DNA from: Theristus sp. LFF4_11
Lineage: Eukaryota > Nematoda > Chromadorea > Monhysterida > Xyalidae
DNA length: 64,000 bases
Assembly (NCBI GenBank): GCA_030248135.1
Contig: JASANC010000791.1
Span: 1-64,000, forward strand
Reading direction: 5' to 3'
Shown: piece by piece, positions 40,881 to 51,854 of the stretch
How the letters are laid out: every line of letters begins with the position of its first letter
Position numbering within the stretch: the first letter of the stretch is position 1
Translations under genes and position numbers: made by a program
The notes under the pieces: generated by a model
Told to the model about the DNA's origin: nothing
Database searches by the model: none
Seen by the model: only the letters and a program-made list of their open reading frames with translations

Positions 40881-43800
40881 TCAAGTGGTCTTGCATAACC
40901 TCAAAACTGACTGCACTGCTACCTTGGAAGCGCGTGTTTGCTCGCGTTGCAGTTTGCTGAGGTCGACAGCGTCACTGTGCACCGGCCCACGGGCGTGGTG
41001 TACGTGGCCGTGCAGGGACGCCATCTGCTGCTGCTGCGCCTTGCGCATCCGTTCCTAGTTGCGTTGAAATTCTTGAATCGTTCGATTCACCCCAGTTGAA
41101 GTTGATCAGTAAACGCGGTCACTCACGAACGCTTTTGCGGCGCCACTCTCCTATGCACAAAAATATATTGGTAGCTTCTTTCAGCTGTATGTTTTTATTT
41201 TGCTCAGTAAAAAGTTTCTGAACAAATTATTTTCTGAAACTGAACTAATTGTTACTCATGCACTCACATGCAATAGTGAACCTTGGCAGGAAAATATGAG
41301 CGCACAATTATCAATAATCCAAAGTCGCGCAACAAGTCGAAGATCGTAACAAGAGCAATTCAGAAAAGTGCATTTTGTATACTTTCCAATACAACGTGGG
41401 CACAATGAACCACGTGGCGTTGGACAGAGAAGTCAGAGAACGTCAAAATGGGTAGTCAAACCCACGTGGGTAACTAACCTTTCGAAAAAAATATAAAAAA
41501 ATCATTCCAACCAGCTTATAATTCGGCTGACGCAATAATCTTCGGCTAACAAAAGCATGCTTTTAGGTGTTGCTCATGTTTGTGTGTGCACGTGCGTATG
41601 ACGTGGCCATGCCTGTTGTCACTACTATATTAGTGCACTGAGCTATGGATGAGACATCGATCGATATGTATTAGTATTAGCTGCAAATATGAGCTAACCT
41701 TTACTCGCAGGAAATTCTAGACGATTGTACCTGAACTGAACCGAACTCGACGGTAATTTTTGCAGTTGTTTTGGCGATCACGCTGATTGGTTAAAACGAG
41801 GAGAAAAATACGCAAAGTTTGGAACATTTCTTTATGGTGTGTTTTTCTTAAAAAAGCAAACGAATTCAAGAAACATGAAGTGGGTTGCACACAGCAGTGC
41901 GAACGTGCCCGCTTTACAACAACAAATCCACAACGACATCGAATACAGATTTTCAAGCTGGACACTCGGCTAACATGCGCCGATCGTAACGCTTACTTTC
42001 AGTTTATCTGCTCTGCCAATGAACATTTTTATTCCAAACTGTGCTCATGACATCATGACGATGGCTTTTCAATAACAGTTTTTGTGATGTGGAATGATAG
42101 ATAGGCTTTTGAGCATAAACAGGAAGGCAGCGCTAGTTTTTTATTGCTATGACTGTATGTAAAGCTTTTGACTTTTTCCATTGGGGAAAATATACCGCAT
42201 ATCAGTGTGAAAAATAAATAAAACAAATCCCGTTTGTGTTTTTTTTTATATTTTGAATTCAGCTGGCGGTTCAGCCAAAGCATCACATTGCATCGCTGTT
42301 TTATGCAGCAAAGTTGAAAATGCTTACCATGATACAAGTAAAAACCGTACGTCAAGAAGTGTGTTTGGTCCAAATTCAAAATATTGCACTGTAGATTTTC
42401 AATAAAGTCAAATAAATCAGACCTCTCATCACAAGATAAACTGTCACTTTTGGATCAGGCAAGCGTAAATGGCAGCAAACGATGCTGGGATTAGCTGAAA
42501 TATTTTTTTTTAAATTAGAAATGCATTGGAAAAGTGAAAGATTATGCCGCGTTGTTCTCTTTGATTAGTAACTATTTCGAAAATGCTGAAGAAATGACCA
42601 ACGGTGACGGTGGCGACAGCTAGCGACAGGCTGCCACCAACGAGCGCCACGTGCAGCAAATCCCGTTGTAACGGAATGAAACACGTCTGCACAAAAATAC
42701 TGATCATTTTCAAAAGCAATAAACTTGGAATCCGTAAAGAGCGGCTAAAAAAGGAGCGTTTACATCAGAGTTTATGGCGTTTAACGGCGGATACGCAAGA
42801 TCCATGTAAAGACACTCGTTTCGACTGACAAAATCGCCACTTGGCGTGCGTGCACAGCACGACTCGGGCACCATGTGCTTCTGAAAGCGATCACAATTGT
42901 GAAAACAGAGTAACAAGTTAAAAATATGGACAGCTTGCTTCTCTTAAATACATACTTAAAGCTGACAAATAAGGTTTCTCTTCTTGTTAATTCTGCCATT
43001 AAATATTAACTCAGCCAACCTGTTGTCCCCCTGTAGGCCGTTGTCGCATATACCATTTGCTTGTCCTCCATATCCGGAAATCATCGGTGCCATTTACGGC
43101 GCAACATTTGAACTAAAATAAACGAACCATTGACATTTTTGAAATACTTTCATCATTTTTTGTGCAGATCAGTTTCAAACATCAAAAATTTCAAGCACGT
43201 CTCTTGGATTCCAAGATGTCACGTTAACTATTCAAGAGTCCTTTCTGGGACTAATAAACATTCTGGGACACGTCTGCTAACTAGACTCGCTTCAATGGTC
43301 TCTTAACTACTAAAACATATCTTAAGAACTCAAAGGCGTCTCCTTTATCCACACAATTGATGTCTCTTCTTAACTACTTCAAAGACGACTCTGAACTACA
43401 TTCTCAAGAGACTTAACTACTGAAAAGAAGTCACTTAACTACCGAAAACGTCTCTTAATTGCTGAAAAGACGTCTCTTAATATTAATGTCTTAACTGTTA
43501 AAAAGATATCTTTTAACCACTAAAGGCGGCTCTTAACTGCTCAAAAACTTTCCTTACCTAATATGTGCACAAAGAGATGTTTTTTAAGCTAATTATTAAA
43601 GGACCTCTCTGAACTACCCAGTTTTCTCCCCTTGCGCAAAAACGTCCATGTTAAAGTCGTGTCCCTTGCGATGCGCAAAACAGAAATGATCACATGGCAA
43701 CCAACATTTCTCTGGAGTTCATCCCAGGCGTAGGTCAGTTCGGCACGGTCTTTCAGTCCGTACAACTCTCTGGCTGATGTCAGAAGTCGCACGTGCATTG

Positions 43801-44780
43801 GAGTTTGGTAGACTAGCTGAAGGGTTCACATGCAACGGCTTTAATAATAGACAAAGATTTTCAAACGATGAATGGAGTTGCAGTTACTTAAAACTTGAAA
43901 AAAAACAGAGCTTCAAGGAAGGGAGGGACCTGATATCGAAACACGAATCCCATGACGCCACCGATCGCAAGCATGATAAACAATATGAAGTTGGTGATGG
44001 CGTACTGAAATGAGAACACAATGTATTGAGGTCTAAATCCGAAATTTGAACCAATCATAGTCATTTAGTTGCCATTTGTTGTGCAAAATTTCAGCCAAAA
44101 ACATCTGTTAGGCACAACAGTACTTTTATCCAAAATTTTGCATTTTCACTGTTTTTTTAGATTTTACAGATCACAAGTGACCGGCCGCTGCAACTGCAAA
44201 GTTCTGCAAGGCATCAGGCGTCGCTTAAGCGTTCATTGGAAACAACGGTGGACACATTGAAACAAAACAGCCAACGGTGGCAATTCGTGAGCGCCAACCG
44301 TTGCAATGAAGCATCTCATTTCCTGCGCCGCATAGTAGATGCCGGTGAGCGAGTTGATGACGAGCATGGCGCCAACGACCACGAGGATGTAGCCGACACT
44401 GACGTACAGACGGGGCTCGATCAGCGCCGCGTACTGACTGCGCATCAACACCAGCCAGAGACCGTAGACGATGCCAACCACTGCGATCAGCTGCAAAAAC
44501 GTGCAACATTTCCAACAAAACGAGATGTTCTGGTTTGACTGCTGATCAGAAGTGCTGTGCCTGAAAATTTTACTAACAAGCTTACCAGTAGATTCCGCTA
44601 CGTAACGTATCAGAATATTGTTTTTCGTTCTCACCAAGAAACAAGAGTGTAACTAACGATTGAGATGGCATTGGTGGCGTAGAAAGTGCAGCAGACTGCT
44701 CTGCCCAACGGGCTGAACGCACTGAACAGCGCAAAGTGCTCGCCGGGGCCTCTTCTGCCCGGAGCGTGAGTGACAGCCAT
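40881..44780 (-). CDS. Tetraspanin (7 well-supported exons, tail exons tentative)
   Basis: Minus-strand exons 44658-44780, 44299-44490, 43930-44004, 43706-43816, 43020-43112, 42764-42880 and 42573-42686 all join in phase 0 and give 275 residues. Tetraspanins organise membrane microdomains with integrins and other partners. TM1, TM2 ([17 protein letters not shown]) and TM3 ([16 protein letters not shown]) precede a large extracellular loop. The loop has FKCCAVNG (CCA in place of the usual CCG), PESCC, and two further single Cys (NEC, TCF), which makes the six-Cys pattern. TM4 ends at HFFSIFEI. Two downstream phase-0 exons, a 24-nt one (41136-41159, ESGAAKAF) and 40881-41054 ([14 protein letters not shown] onwards to a stop), would form a long cytoplasmic tail. 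Alternatively exon 7 reads on to a stop at 42510, and the second exon belongs to the hexokinase 5' end. Confidence 0.85.
44065..44165 (+). repeat. Fragment of a mariner-type relic in tetraspanin intron 2
   Basis: About 100 bp resembling 59105-59200, sharing AGGCACAACAGTACTTTTATCC and the flanking TTTACTGTTTTTTTA block. It is an isolated fragment without recognisable ends. Confidence 0.6.
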
Positions 44781-45666
44781 GTTTCACAAGTGAGACGATT
44801 TTAAAATACAAAAGTGCAAAATAATGGTTCTGATTTGAGCAATTTTTTTATTCATATAATTTTTCAGTCGGGTCGAGAACACCAGGCACGTTCACTTTCT
44901 CTGGTGCTGGCCATGTTTGAAAGTGCTTTGAATATTGTAAACGATATGGCCACGAACAAGTGAATAATTTTGTCTGAAAAAAAACACAGGATTTTTAATG
45001 ACAATAGCGAAATCTTCAAATAAAATAGTCTAAAAAGTGATACCATTTAATGACAAAACCACCGATTGCACAATGAAAAACGATTCGCCCGCAATTGGTT
45101 TTTTCAAGTCAGAATGTGGATTGTGGAAAAAATCAATGAATTGATTGAATGATTGTTGATGATGACGAAGTGAAACAAAAAAACTGCACCACATCAATTG
45201 TACGATTGTGTTCACATCAAAGCAAATGCATCATTGTACTACATGTAAATATTGATTGAATAAAATCAAATAAATCCAAAGAACACGTAAAGGATGTGCA
45301 ATTGAACATACATATCTACATTCAATGTAATTCAACGGATATGTACATATTACATGTGCGCATCTTGATCGCAAAGATTTCCTTATTCATAAGTATTATT
45401 TTCAATACAAGAAATACGTTCAGCCACCTTCTCACACAGTTTGTTGTTTTGCTGTTCAAGTCCGCAACGTGGTGAACGTCATATTGTGTTATTAAACACG
45501 TTGGAATATATTATGGGTATTGACTGATTCTGCAAATCCACTGATGTAGGCGCATATCTTTTTCTTCCGCCCGACGTTTCCCCAGACATATATTAAGTTT
45601 TACACGCCCAAAGCAAAAATTCAACCGAAAGTGTGAAGTTCAGAAAACGGTTTCAGAGAGATTATC
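44781..45666. other. Intergenic, upstream of the tetraspanin
   Basis: It must hold the tetraspanin promoter. AT-rich with ACATGTA and ATGTACAT short palindromes around 45240-45360. No gene or clear TATA box could be assigned. Confidence 0.4.
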
Positions 45667-46949
45667 ATATTATCTAAAAATGCGGGAGACGCATATAAAA
45701 GGAGGAATATGGCCTTCCTTGTCTAAGCAGTGAGAGACTTGGCTCGACAACTCTTTTCAAGTCTCTGATGTGGTACACACGGATACAAGTATTATCGTTA
45801 CAGGAAGACCGCGTGCACAAAAGTTTCACGCGTTGGGGAAAAGCCGGGCAACAAACCAGACGCATGACGTCATCCGACGTCTTTCGTCAGCTACCGTAAC
45901 CCAATTTTGAATTCCCGCGGATTCTTGAAACGTTTTTCCTATCCCTGTGTGCAAAGGCATAGAGAACCGGGACCAAAATGAAAGATAATACATAAAAGCT
46001 ATATTTTTGCGCCGCGTTTGTTTTACTGAAAAGTGTAAAAAAGTTTTAAAATCATTTTTTAACTGTCCTTTCCAGTTTAGTCCGAAATCACATCATGTGC
46101 GAAATTCTGTGCAAATTCTGTGCAGAACTTCTGTAAATCAAGAATCTGTAAATTCTGTGCAAAAACAGAAAAATCAGAGACTGCAAAACATTGTTTCATG
46201 TGGTTTTATCGTTGCTAACGTACGCATCGCTGTGTACACACCAGCATCAGTGACAAAAAGGTGTTATCTTCCGTTGATTTTCAGCCTTTTTACCAAACTC
46301 TAGTGGCAGGATAAACTGTCTGTCCCGTGAGTCTGCCTTTGCCACAGAAGGAGACCTTGCGTTCCCCAATGCCTCTGCGATACACTTTGTCCTGGGCAAA
46401 CCAGTATCAGCGATCTGAAGTCTGATTGTTATTTTAGTGGTTTTAGTGGTCGCTAAATGCCCGAAATACCGCAAAGTTTTAATTGTCTACAAAGTATTAT
46501 CTTTCTTATTAATCGTGACCCAATATGCGTTTGCACGCACAGATAGAGAAAATGTTTCATGGCTGTTCGGCAATTTTAAATGAGCAAAAACTTAACGTAT
46601 TCTGACGACAGATTCGTGCAAGAAATTGAGAAAAAACCAGTCAGAATGTTTTTTCACTAAACAAAATTTATTTCAATTCATATTCGAACTACGCTCTGGC
46701 GCGAAACATTTTTTCAGTGTGCGGCTTTTCCACACATCAGTCAACATTACTAAGCCTCCTTCGTACGAAAAGATTATACATGTGCAACCGAAATAGTGAA
46801 TAAACGGCGCAAAAATATGGCTCTTATGTACTTGTATCCGTGTGTACCACATCAGAGACTTGAAAAGAGTTGTCGAGCCAAGTCTCTCACTGCTTAGACA
46901 AGGCCATATTCCTCCTTTTATATGCGTCTCCCGCATTTTTAGATAATAT
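45667..46949. mobile_element. 1.28-kb foldback element with nearly identical 121-125-bp arms
   Basis: The arm 45667-45791 is repeated inverted at 46829-46949; the only obvious difference is a 4-bp (TTCC) insertion in the left arm. Each arm contains GCATATAAAAGGAGG, a TATA-box-like sequence, followed by a small hairpin (GAGACTTG with CAAGTCTC). Further in, the left (45920-45990) and right (46490-46560) inner parts are also inverted relatives but much more diverged. No coding frame is convincing. The inner parts belong to repeat family X. Confidence 0.75.
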
Positions 46950-47029
46950 TCTGACTTTTAAATAAGTCCCGAAGGTCGAACCAAATTCACATCTCGTTGG
47001 TCACACATTCTTCTAAACCCCGGATACCT

Positions 47030-49115
47030 CAGAGTTTTCATTTTTCGTTTTTTGGGCCGATTTCGCCTATGCTATTTTTACGGCCGATTCGCTCGAAATC
47101 GTTACGATTCAGTATCTAGAGTTGCTCACAAAAAAACCAACCCAAAATCCGGGATCAGTGCATTGAATTACTCTGGAAAACAACCTTTTCTTGTTTTCGT
47201 TTCTAGACCGATTTCGCCAACTTCAACGGCCGATTCGCCCGAAATCGTCACGATTCAGCATCCAGAGTTGCTCACATAAAAAACTAACCCAAAATTCGTG
47301 ATCAGCGCATTGAATTACCCTGGAAAACAACCTTTTCTTGTTTCTCGTTTCTAGACCGATTTCGCCAACTTCCACGGCCGATTCGCCCGAAATCGTCACG
47401 ATTCAGCATCTAGAGTCGCTCACGTAAGAAAACTAACCCAAAATTCGTGATCAGCGCATTGAATTACCCTGGAAAACACCCTTTTCTTGTTTTTCGTTCC
47501 TCGACCGATTTCGCCAACTTCCACGGCCGATTCGCCCGAAATCGTCACGATTCAGCATCTAGAGTTGCTCACGTAAGAAAACTAACCCAAAATTCGTGAT
47601 CAGCGCATTGAATTACCCTGGAAAACACCCTTTCCTTTTTTTTCGTTTCTGGACCGATTTCGCCAACTTCCACGGCCGATTCGCCCGAAATCGTCACGAT
47701 TCAGTATCTAGAGTTGCTCACATAAAAAACTAACTCAAAATCCGGGATCAGTGCATTGAATTACTCTGGAAAACACCCTTTTCTTGTGGGATGTTTTTTT
47801 GCTTCTGGACCGATTTCGCCAGCTTCCACGGCCGATTCGCACGAAATCGTCACGATTCAGCATCTAGAGTTGCTCACATATGAAAACTAACCCAAAATTC
47901 GTGATCAGCGCATTGAATTACCCAGGGAAACAACCTTTTCTTGTTTTTCGTTCCTGGACCGATTTCGCCAACTTCCATGGCCGATTCGCCCGAAATCGTC
48001 ACGATTCAGCATCTACAGTTGCTCACATAAAAAAACTAACCCAAAATTCGTGATCAGCGCATTGAATTACCCTGGAAAACACTCTTTTCTTGTTTTTAGT
48101 TCCTGGACCGATTTCGCCAACTTCCACGGCCGATTCGCCCGAAATCGTCACGATTCAGCATCTAGAGTTGTTCACGTAAGAAAACTAACCCAAAATTCGT
48201 GATCACCGCATTGAATTACCCTGGAAAACACCCTTTTCTTGTTTTTCGTTCCTGGACCGATTTCGCCAATTTCCACGGCCGACTCGCCCGAAATCGTCAC
48301 GATTCAGCATCTAGAATTGCTCACGTAAGAAAACTAACCCAAAATTTGTGATCAGCGGATTGAATTACCTTAGAAGACACCCTTTTCTTGTTTTTCGTTC
48401 CTGGACCGATTTCGCCAACTTCCACGGCCGATTCGCCCGAAATCGTCACGATTCAGCATCTAGAGTTGCTCACGTAAGAAAACTAACCCAAAATTCGTGA
48501 TCAGCGCATTGAATTACCCTGGAAAACACTTTTTTCTTGTTTTTCGTTACTGGACCGATTTCGCCGATTTCCACGGCCGATTCGCCCGAAATCGTCACGA
48601 TTCAGCATCTAGAGTTGCTCACGTAAGAAAACTAACTTAAAATTCGTGATCGGCGCATTGAATTACCCTGGAAAACACTCTTTTCTTGTTTTTCGTTCGT
48701 GGACCGATTTCGCCGATTTCCACGGCCGATTCGCCCGATATCGTCACGATTCAGCATCTAGAGTTGCTCACGTAAGAAAACTAACCCAAAATTCGTGATC
48801 AGCGCATTGAATTACCCTGGAAAACACTTTTTTCTTGTTTTTCGTTCCTGGACCGATTTCGCCGATTTCCACGGCCGATTCGCCCGAAATCGTCACGATT
48901 CAGCATCTAGAGTTGCTCACGTAAGAAAACTAACTTAAAATTCGTGATCGGCGCATTGAATTACCCTGGAAAACACCCTTTTCTTGTTTTTCGTTCGTGG
49001 ACCGATTTCGCCGATTTCCACGGCCGATTCGCCCGATATCGTCACGATTCGGCATCTAGAGTTGCTCACGTAAGAAAACTAACCCAAAATCCGTGATCAG
49101 CGCATTGAATTCCTA
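47030..49115. repeat. 149-bp tandem satellite, about 14 units
   Basis: The landmark GACCGATTTCGCC recurs at 47206, 47355, 47503, 47652, 47808, 47957, 48106 and so on to about 48997, spacing 148-149 bp except one 156-bp unit. Other landmarks (CGAAATCGTCACGATTCAGC, CTAACCCAAAATTCGTGATC) keep the same phase. Outer units (about 47057 and the last before 49115) are more diverged than central ones, as expected from unequal exchange. Units have no conserved open frame. Confidence 0.93.
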
Positions 49116-49261
49116 CGGACTAAACTTTTCTCCTATTTTTCGTAGCTCAGACAAAATTTGTAAGAGTGAAAACTGATACCCAGTAAATGCTACCAACTTT
49201 AAAAATCAAATTTTAACCCCAAAAAAATGCGGGCAAAAAAATAAATAATTTCAGATCTACG

Positions 49262-49515
49262 GATGAAATTACCTAGGAAAAAATTTTGTTCAACTGTGAA
49301 AGTGTCCCAGCTAAAAATTGAAAGGGCGAACACTTAAAACCAGGTGAAAACCCTCCCAACAATTAAAAATGCCCAATTTTTTACCCAAAAACAGGGTCTG
49401 GGTAAAAAATTAACCCAATTTTCAAAATCTCCGAGTGGAATTACCCCAGGGAACATTTTTGTTCGACTGCGAAAGTGTCGCAGGTAAAAATTGAAAGGGC
49501 GAACACATGTTGATT
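49262..49515. repeat. Short degenerate direct repeat next to the satellite
   Basis: Two copies about 175 bp apart share GAAATTACC or GAATTACC, AAAATTTTGTTC(A/G)ACTG(T/C)GAAAGTGTC, and AAAAATTGAAAGGGCGAACAC. They are not satellite units but start with the same kind of GAATTACC phrase. Confidence 0.55.
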
Positions 49516-50780
49516 ACATACCAGAAAAAAAATACCAAGGAAAATAAGTAACATGAATTTCAGAATAGGTTTTTCGTGTCTACAGCGTATGAAAAATAGT
49601 CGGATAAAAATTTTTTCGCGGCTCCAAGCACAACTTTGGGTGTTCGTTTCGTGTGCACAGAACCAAGTTTGTGGCTTATACTATGCTCGCTGGACGCAGC
49701 GAGCAAATTTGAAAAAAGCGCGCGAGGGAATATTCAGCCATATAATGCGTGATGCGCTGTCCGCTCGCTGGCGCTCGCTCGCGCATCCGCATGATTATAA
49801 CATTTCAGTTCAGCACGGGAACAATACTTTGTGAAGATGATTACGGCAGTCGTAAAAAGTCATTTTTTGTGGAAATTCAGTAAAGTGAAGTACGTTGACG
49901 AGTTAATGAACATGCTAATGCTTTATTGCTGATACTGGCAGAGTTAGTGACATGACCGTTGGTCAAAATTTTTTTGAACTTTTCAAAGCGACCACTAAAA
50001 ATGATGTGCACAACCACGGAAACAGACAGGTTTATCAAAATCAAAATACCAAAAATCAAAATCAAAATCAAAATCATTAGTTGTTCTGAAGATTTCTTAA
50101 ATTCTTTAAGTCGAGAAAAACGATCTCCTTCACAAAAAAAGTAAGCAAGAGAGTCTCATAATAACAATTACAACGAGCACCGTGAAAAAACAGTCTCATG
50201 ATTACAAAATTCCTTGTTTCGCAATCGCGTCTAATTGGAACATAAAACTGAGCAGCGCAGTGCGACACAGGACGACGAGACGAGGCAGTTCAGTGGTTTT
50301 TGCACATCTTTGCATCATGGACAATGGTGTGCTGCGGTGGACTTTGTAAAAATAAACATGATCTGTGTATTGTTGCGTGCAAACCGTCCGCACAAAAATG
50401 TGATCCGAAGTGCAGTTTTTATTTCACACACGCTGAAAAAGCGAAATTTTTTCCTACTCTGAAGTGGCCAGTGCGTATGATTCGGCCGTGTAAATTTTGA
50501 TCAAGGTTGCTGTGTATGTATATATCCGTCAGTGAAAGCGCAAAAACACAGAACACAATTGATGAATATAACAAAGTTCCATGGTCCAACCGAAACTGAA
50601 TATATACGAAACACTTGTTTCCGACAAAAACTGCAAACAGACAATGTACACTTTCAAAATACAAGCTTTTCAAATTTCAACAATCACCACATAATTGATA
50701 GAAACAGCATTTCGATAGGATGGTGGTGGAAGGTGTGATTTTCGACTGGTCACCGTTTTCAAGGGATGTTGGATGTCACC
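49516..50780. other. Intergenic gap
   Basis: No gene was found. A GC-rich CGCTCGCTGGCGCTCGCTCGC stretch lies near 49760-49785, and an (AAAATC)n-like simple repeat near 50040-50078. Confidence 0.4.
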
Positions 50781-50788
50781 GTTGGATG

Positions 50789-51846
50789 TAGGGTTAGGGG
50801 AAAAAAAAAATCCGGATTTTTTTTTTTAAATTAAAAAAAAATTTTTTTTTTTAAAAAATTTTTTTTTACAAGTTAGGTTTGTTCGAAGCGTCTCGTCGAG
50901 CTGAGTTCATCTAGACTATTTTCAGAACGATCCGGAAAACTATAAGAGCGAAAATCGTGTTTTATTGAAATTATGTCCATTTCATAGAGGAAAAGTTGCA
51001 TTTTCAACAGTAAAACAGGACAATTTTCGACGTGTACTTGAATATTGAACCGTTCTTAGTTGTTCCTCTTTAGAAAATTACCAAAATTTGACTGTGTTCA
51101 AAAATTCCTGTTTGCTGTAGCTAAGTCGGCAACCCCTGTCGACCCGGTCCCCCCCCCCCCCCAAGACACTTACTTTCAGGTTCAACCAGCTATGCTATCT
51201 GCCACATGGCGAGAGCCCACTCTTCAAATCATCGTATCGAAAACACGTACCATGATTTCGCGATCACGTTGCGGGCAACTGACAGACGCAAGTTTAACAC
51301 GTTAGTTTAGCTCAGCACGCAAGTTTTAACATGTGGCTATGTTATCGGGTATCTGAAAAACGGTCGTGTGATGTGGTATTAACCAACATCCCCGCTCCAA
51401 TTGTTTAACAATATATCGCACAACTCCATTGTAGACCTATAACGTACGCCAATCAACAAGATATCATGTTCATCTCATGGCCTACCGACTGAAAAAACAT
51501 GTTCTAAGTTGCAAGAAAACGATTTCTGAAACGATATCTCAATTCAGTTAAGTCATTTCAACGCTAAAAATTGACTCTAGAAGTCATCCAAATCGAAAAA
51601 CATGGAGTACGTCGGTCAAAATGACCAAATAATGACATGTACCTAAGCACACAAAGAAGTTGGGAAGAAAATTTGGTTTGAACTTTCAAAAAATTATGCC
51701 ATAAATCGAATTTTCAGAGCAAAGTAGAAGAAAAATTTTTCAAATTTTTTTTTTTAAGTTTGAAAAAAAAAATCCAAATTTTTTTTTTTAAAAAAAAAAC
51801 GAAAAAAAAATAAAAAAAAATTTTTTTTTCAAAGCCCCTAACCCTA
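50789..51846. mobile_element. hAT-type non-autonomous element, copy B (1,058 bp)
   Basis: Near-identical to 9912-10944 across its length; differences are mainly homopolymer lengths and a few substitutions. It begins TAGGGTTAGGGG and ends CCCCTAACCCTA, a perfect inverted repeat. The 8-bp duplication GTTGGATG is perfect at 50781-50788 and 51847-51854 and differs from the one around copy A. That proves an independent insertion, not a segmental duplication. Confidence 0.92.
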
Positions 51847-51854
51847 GTTGGATG

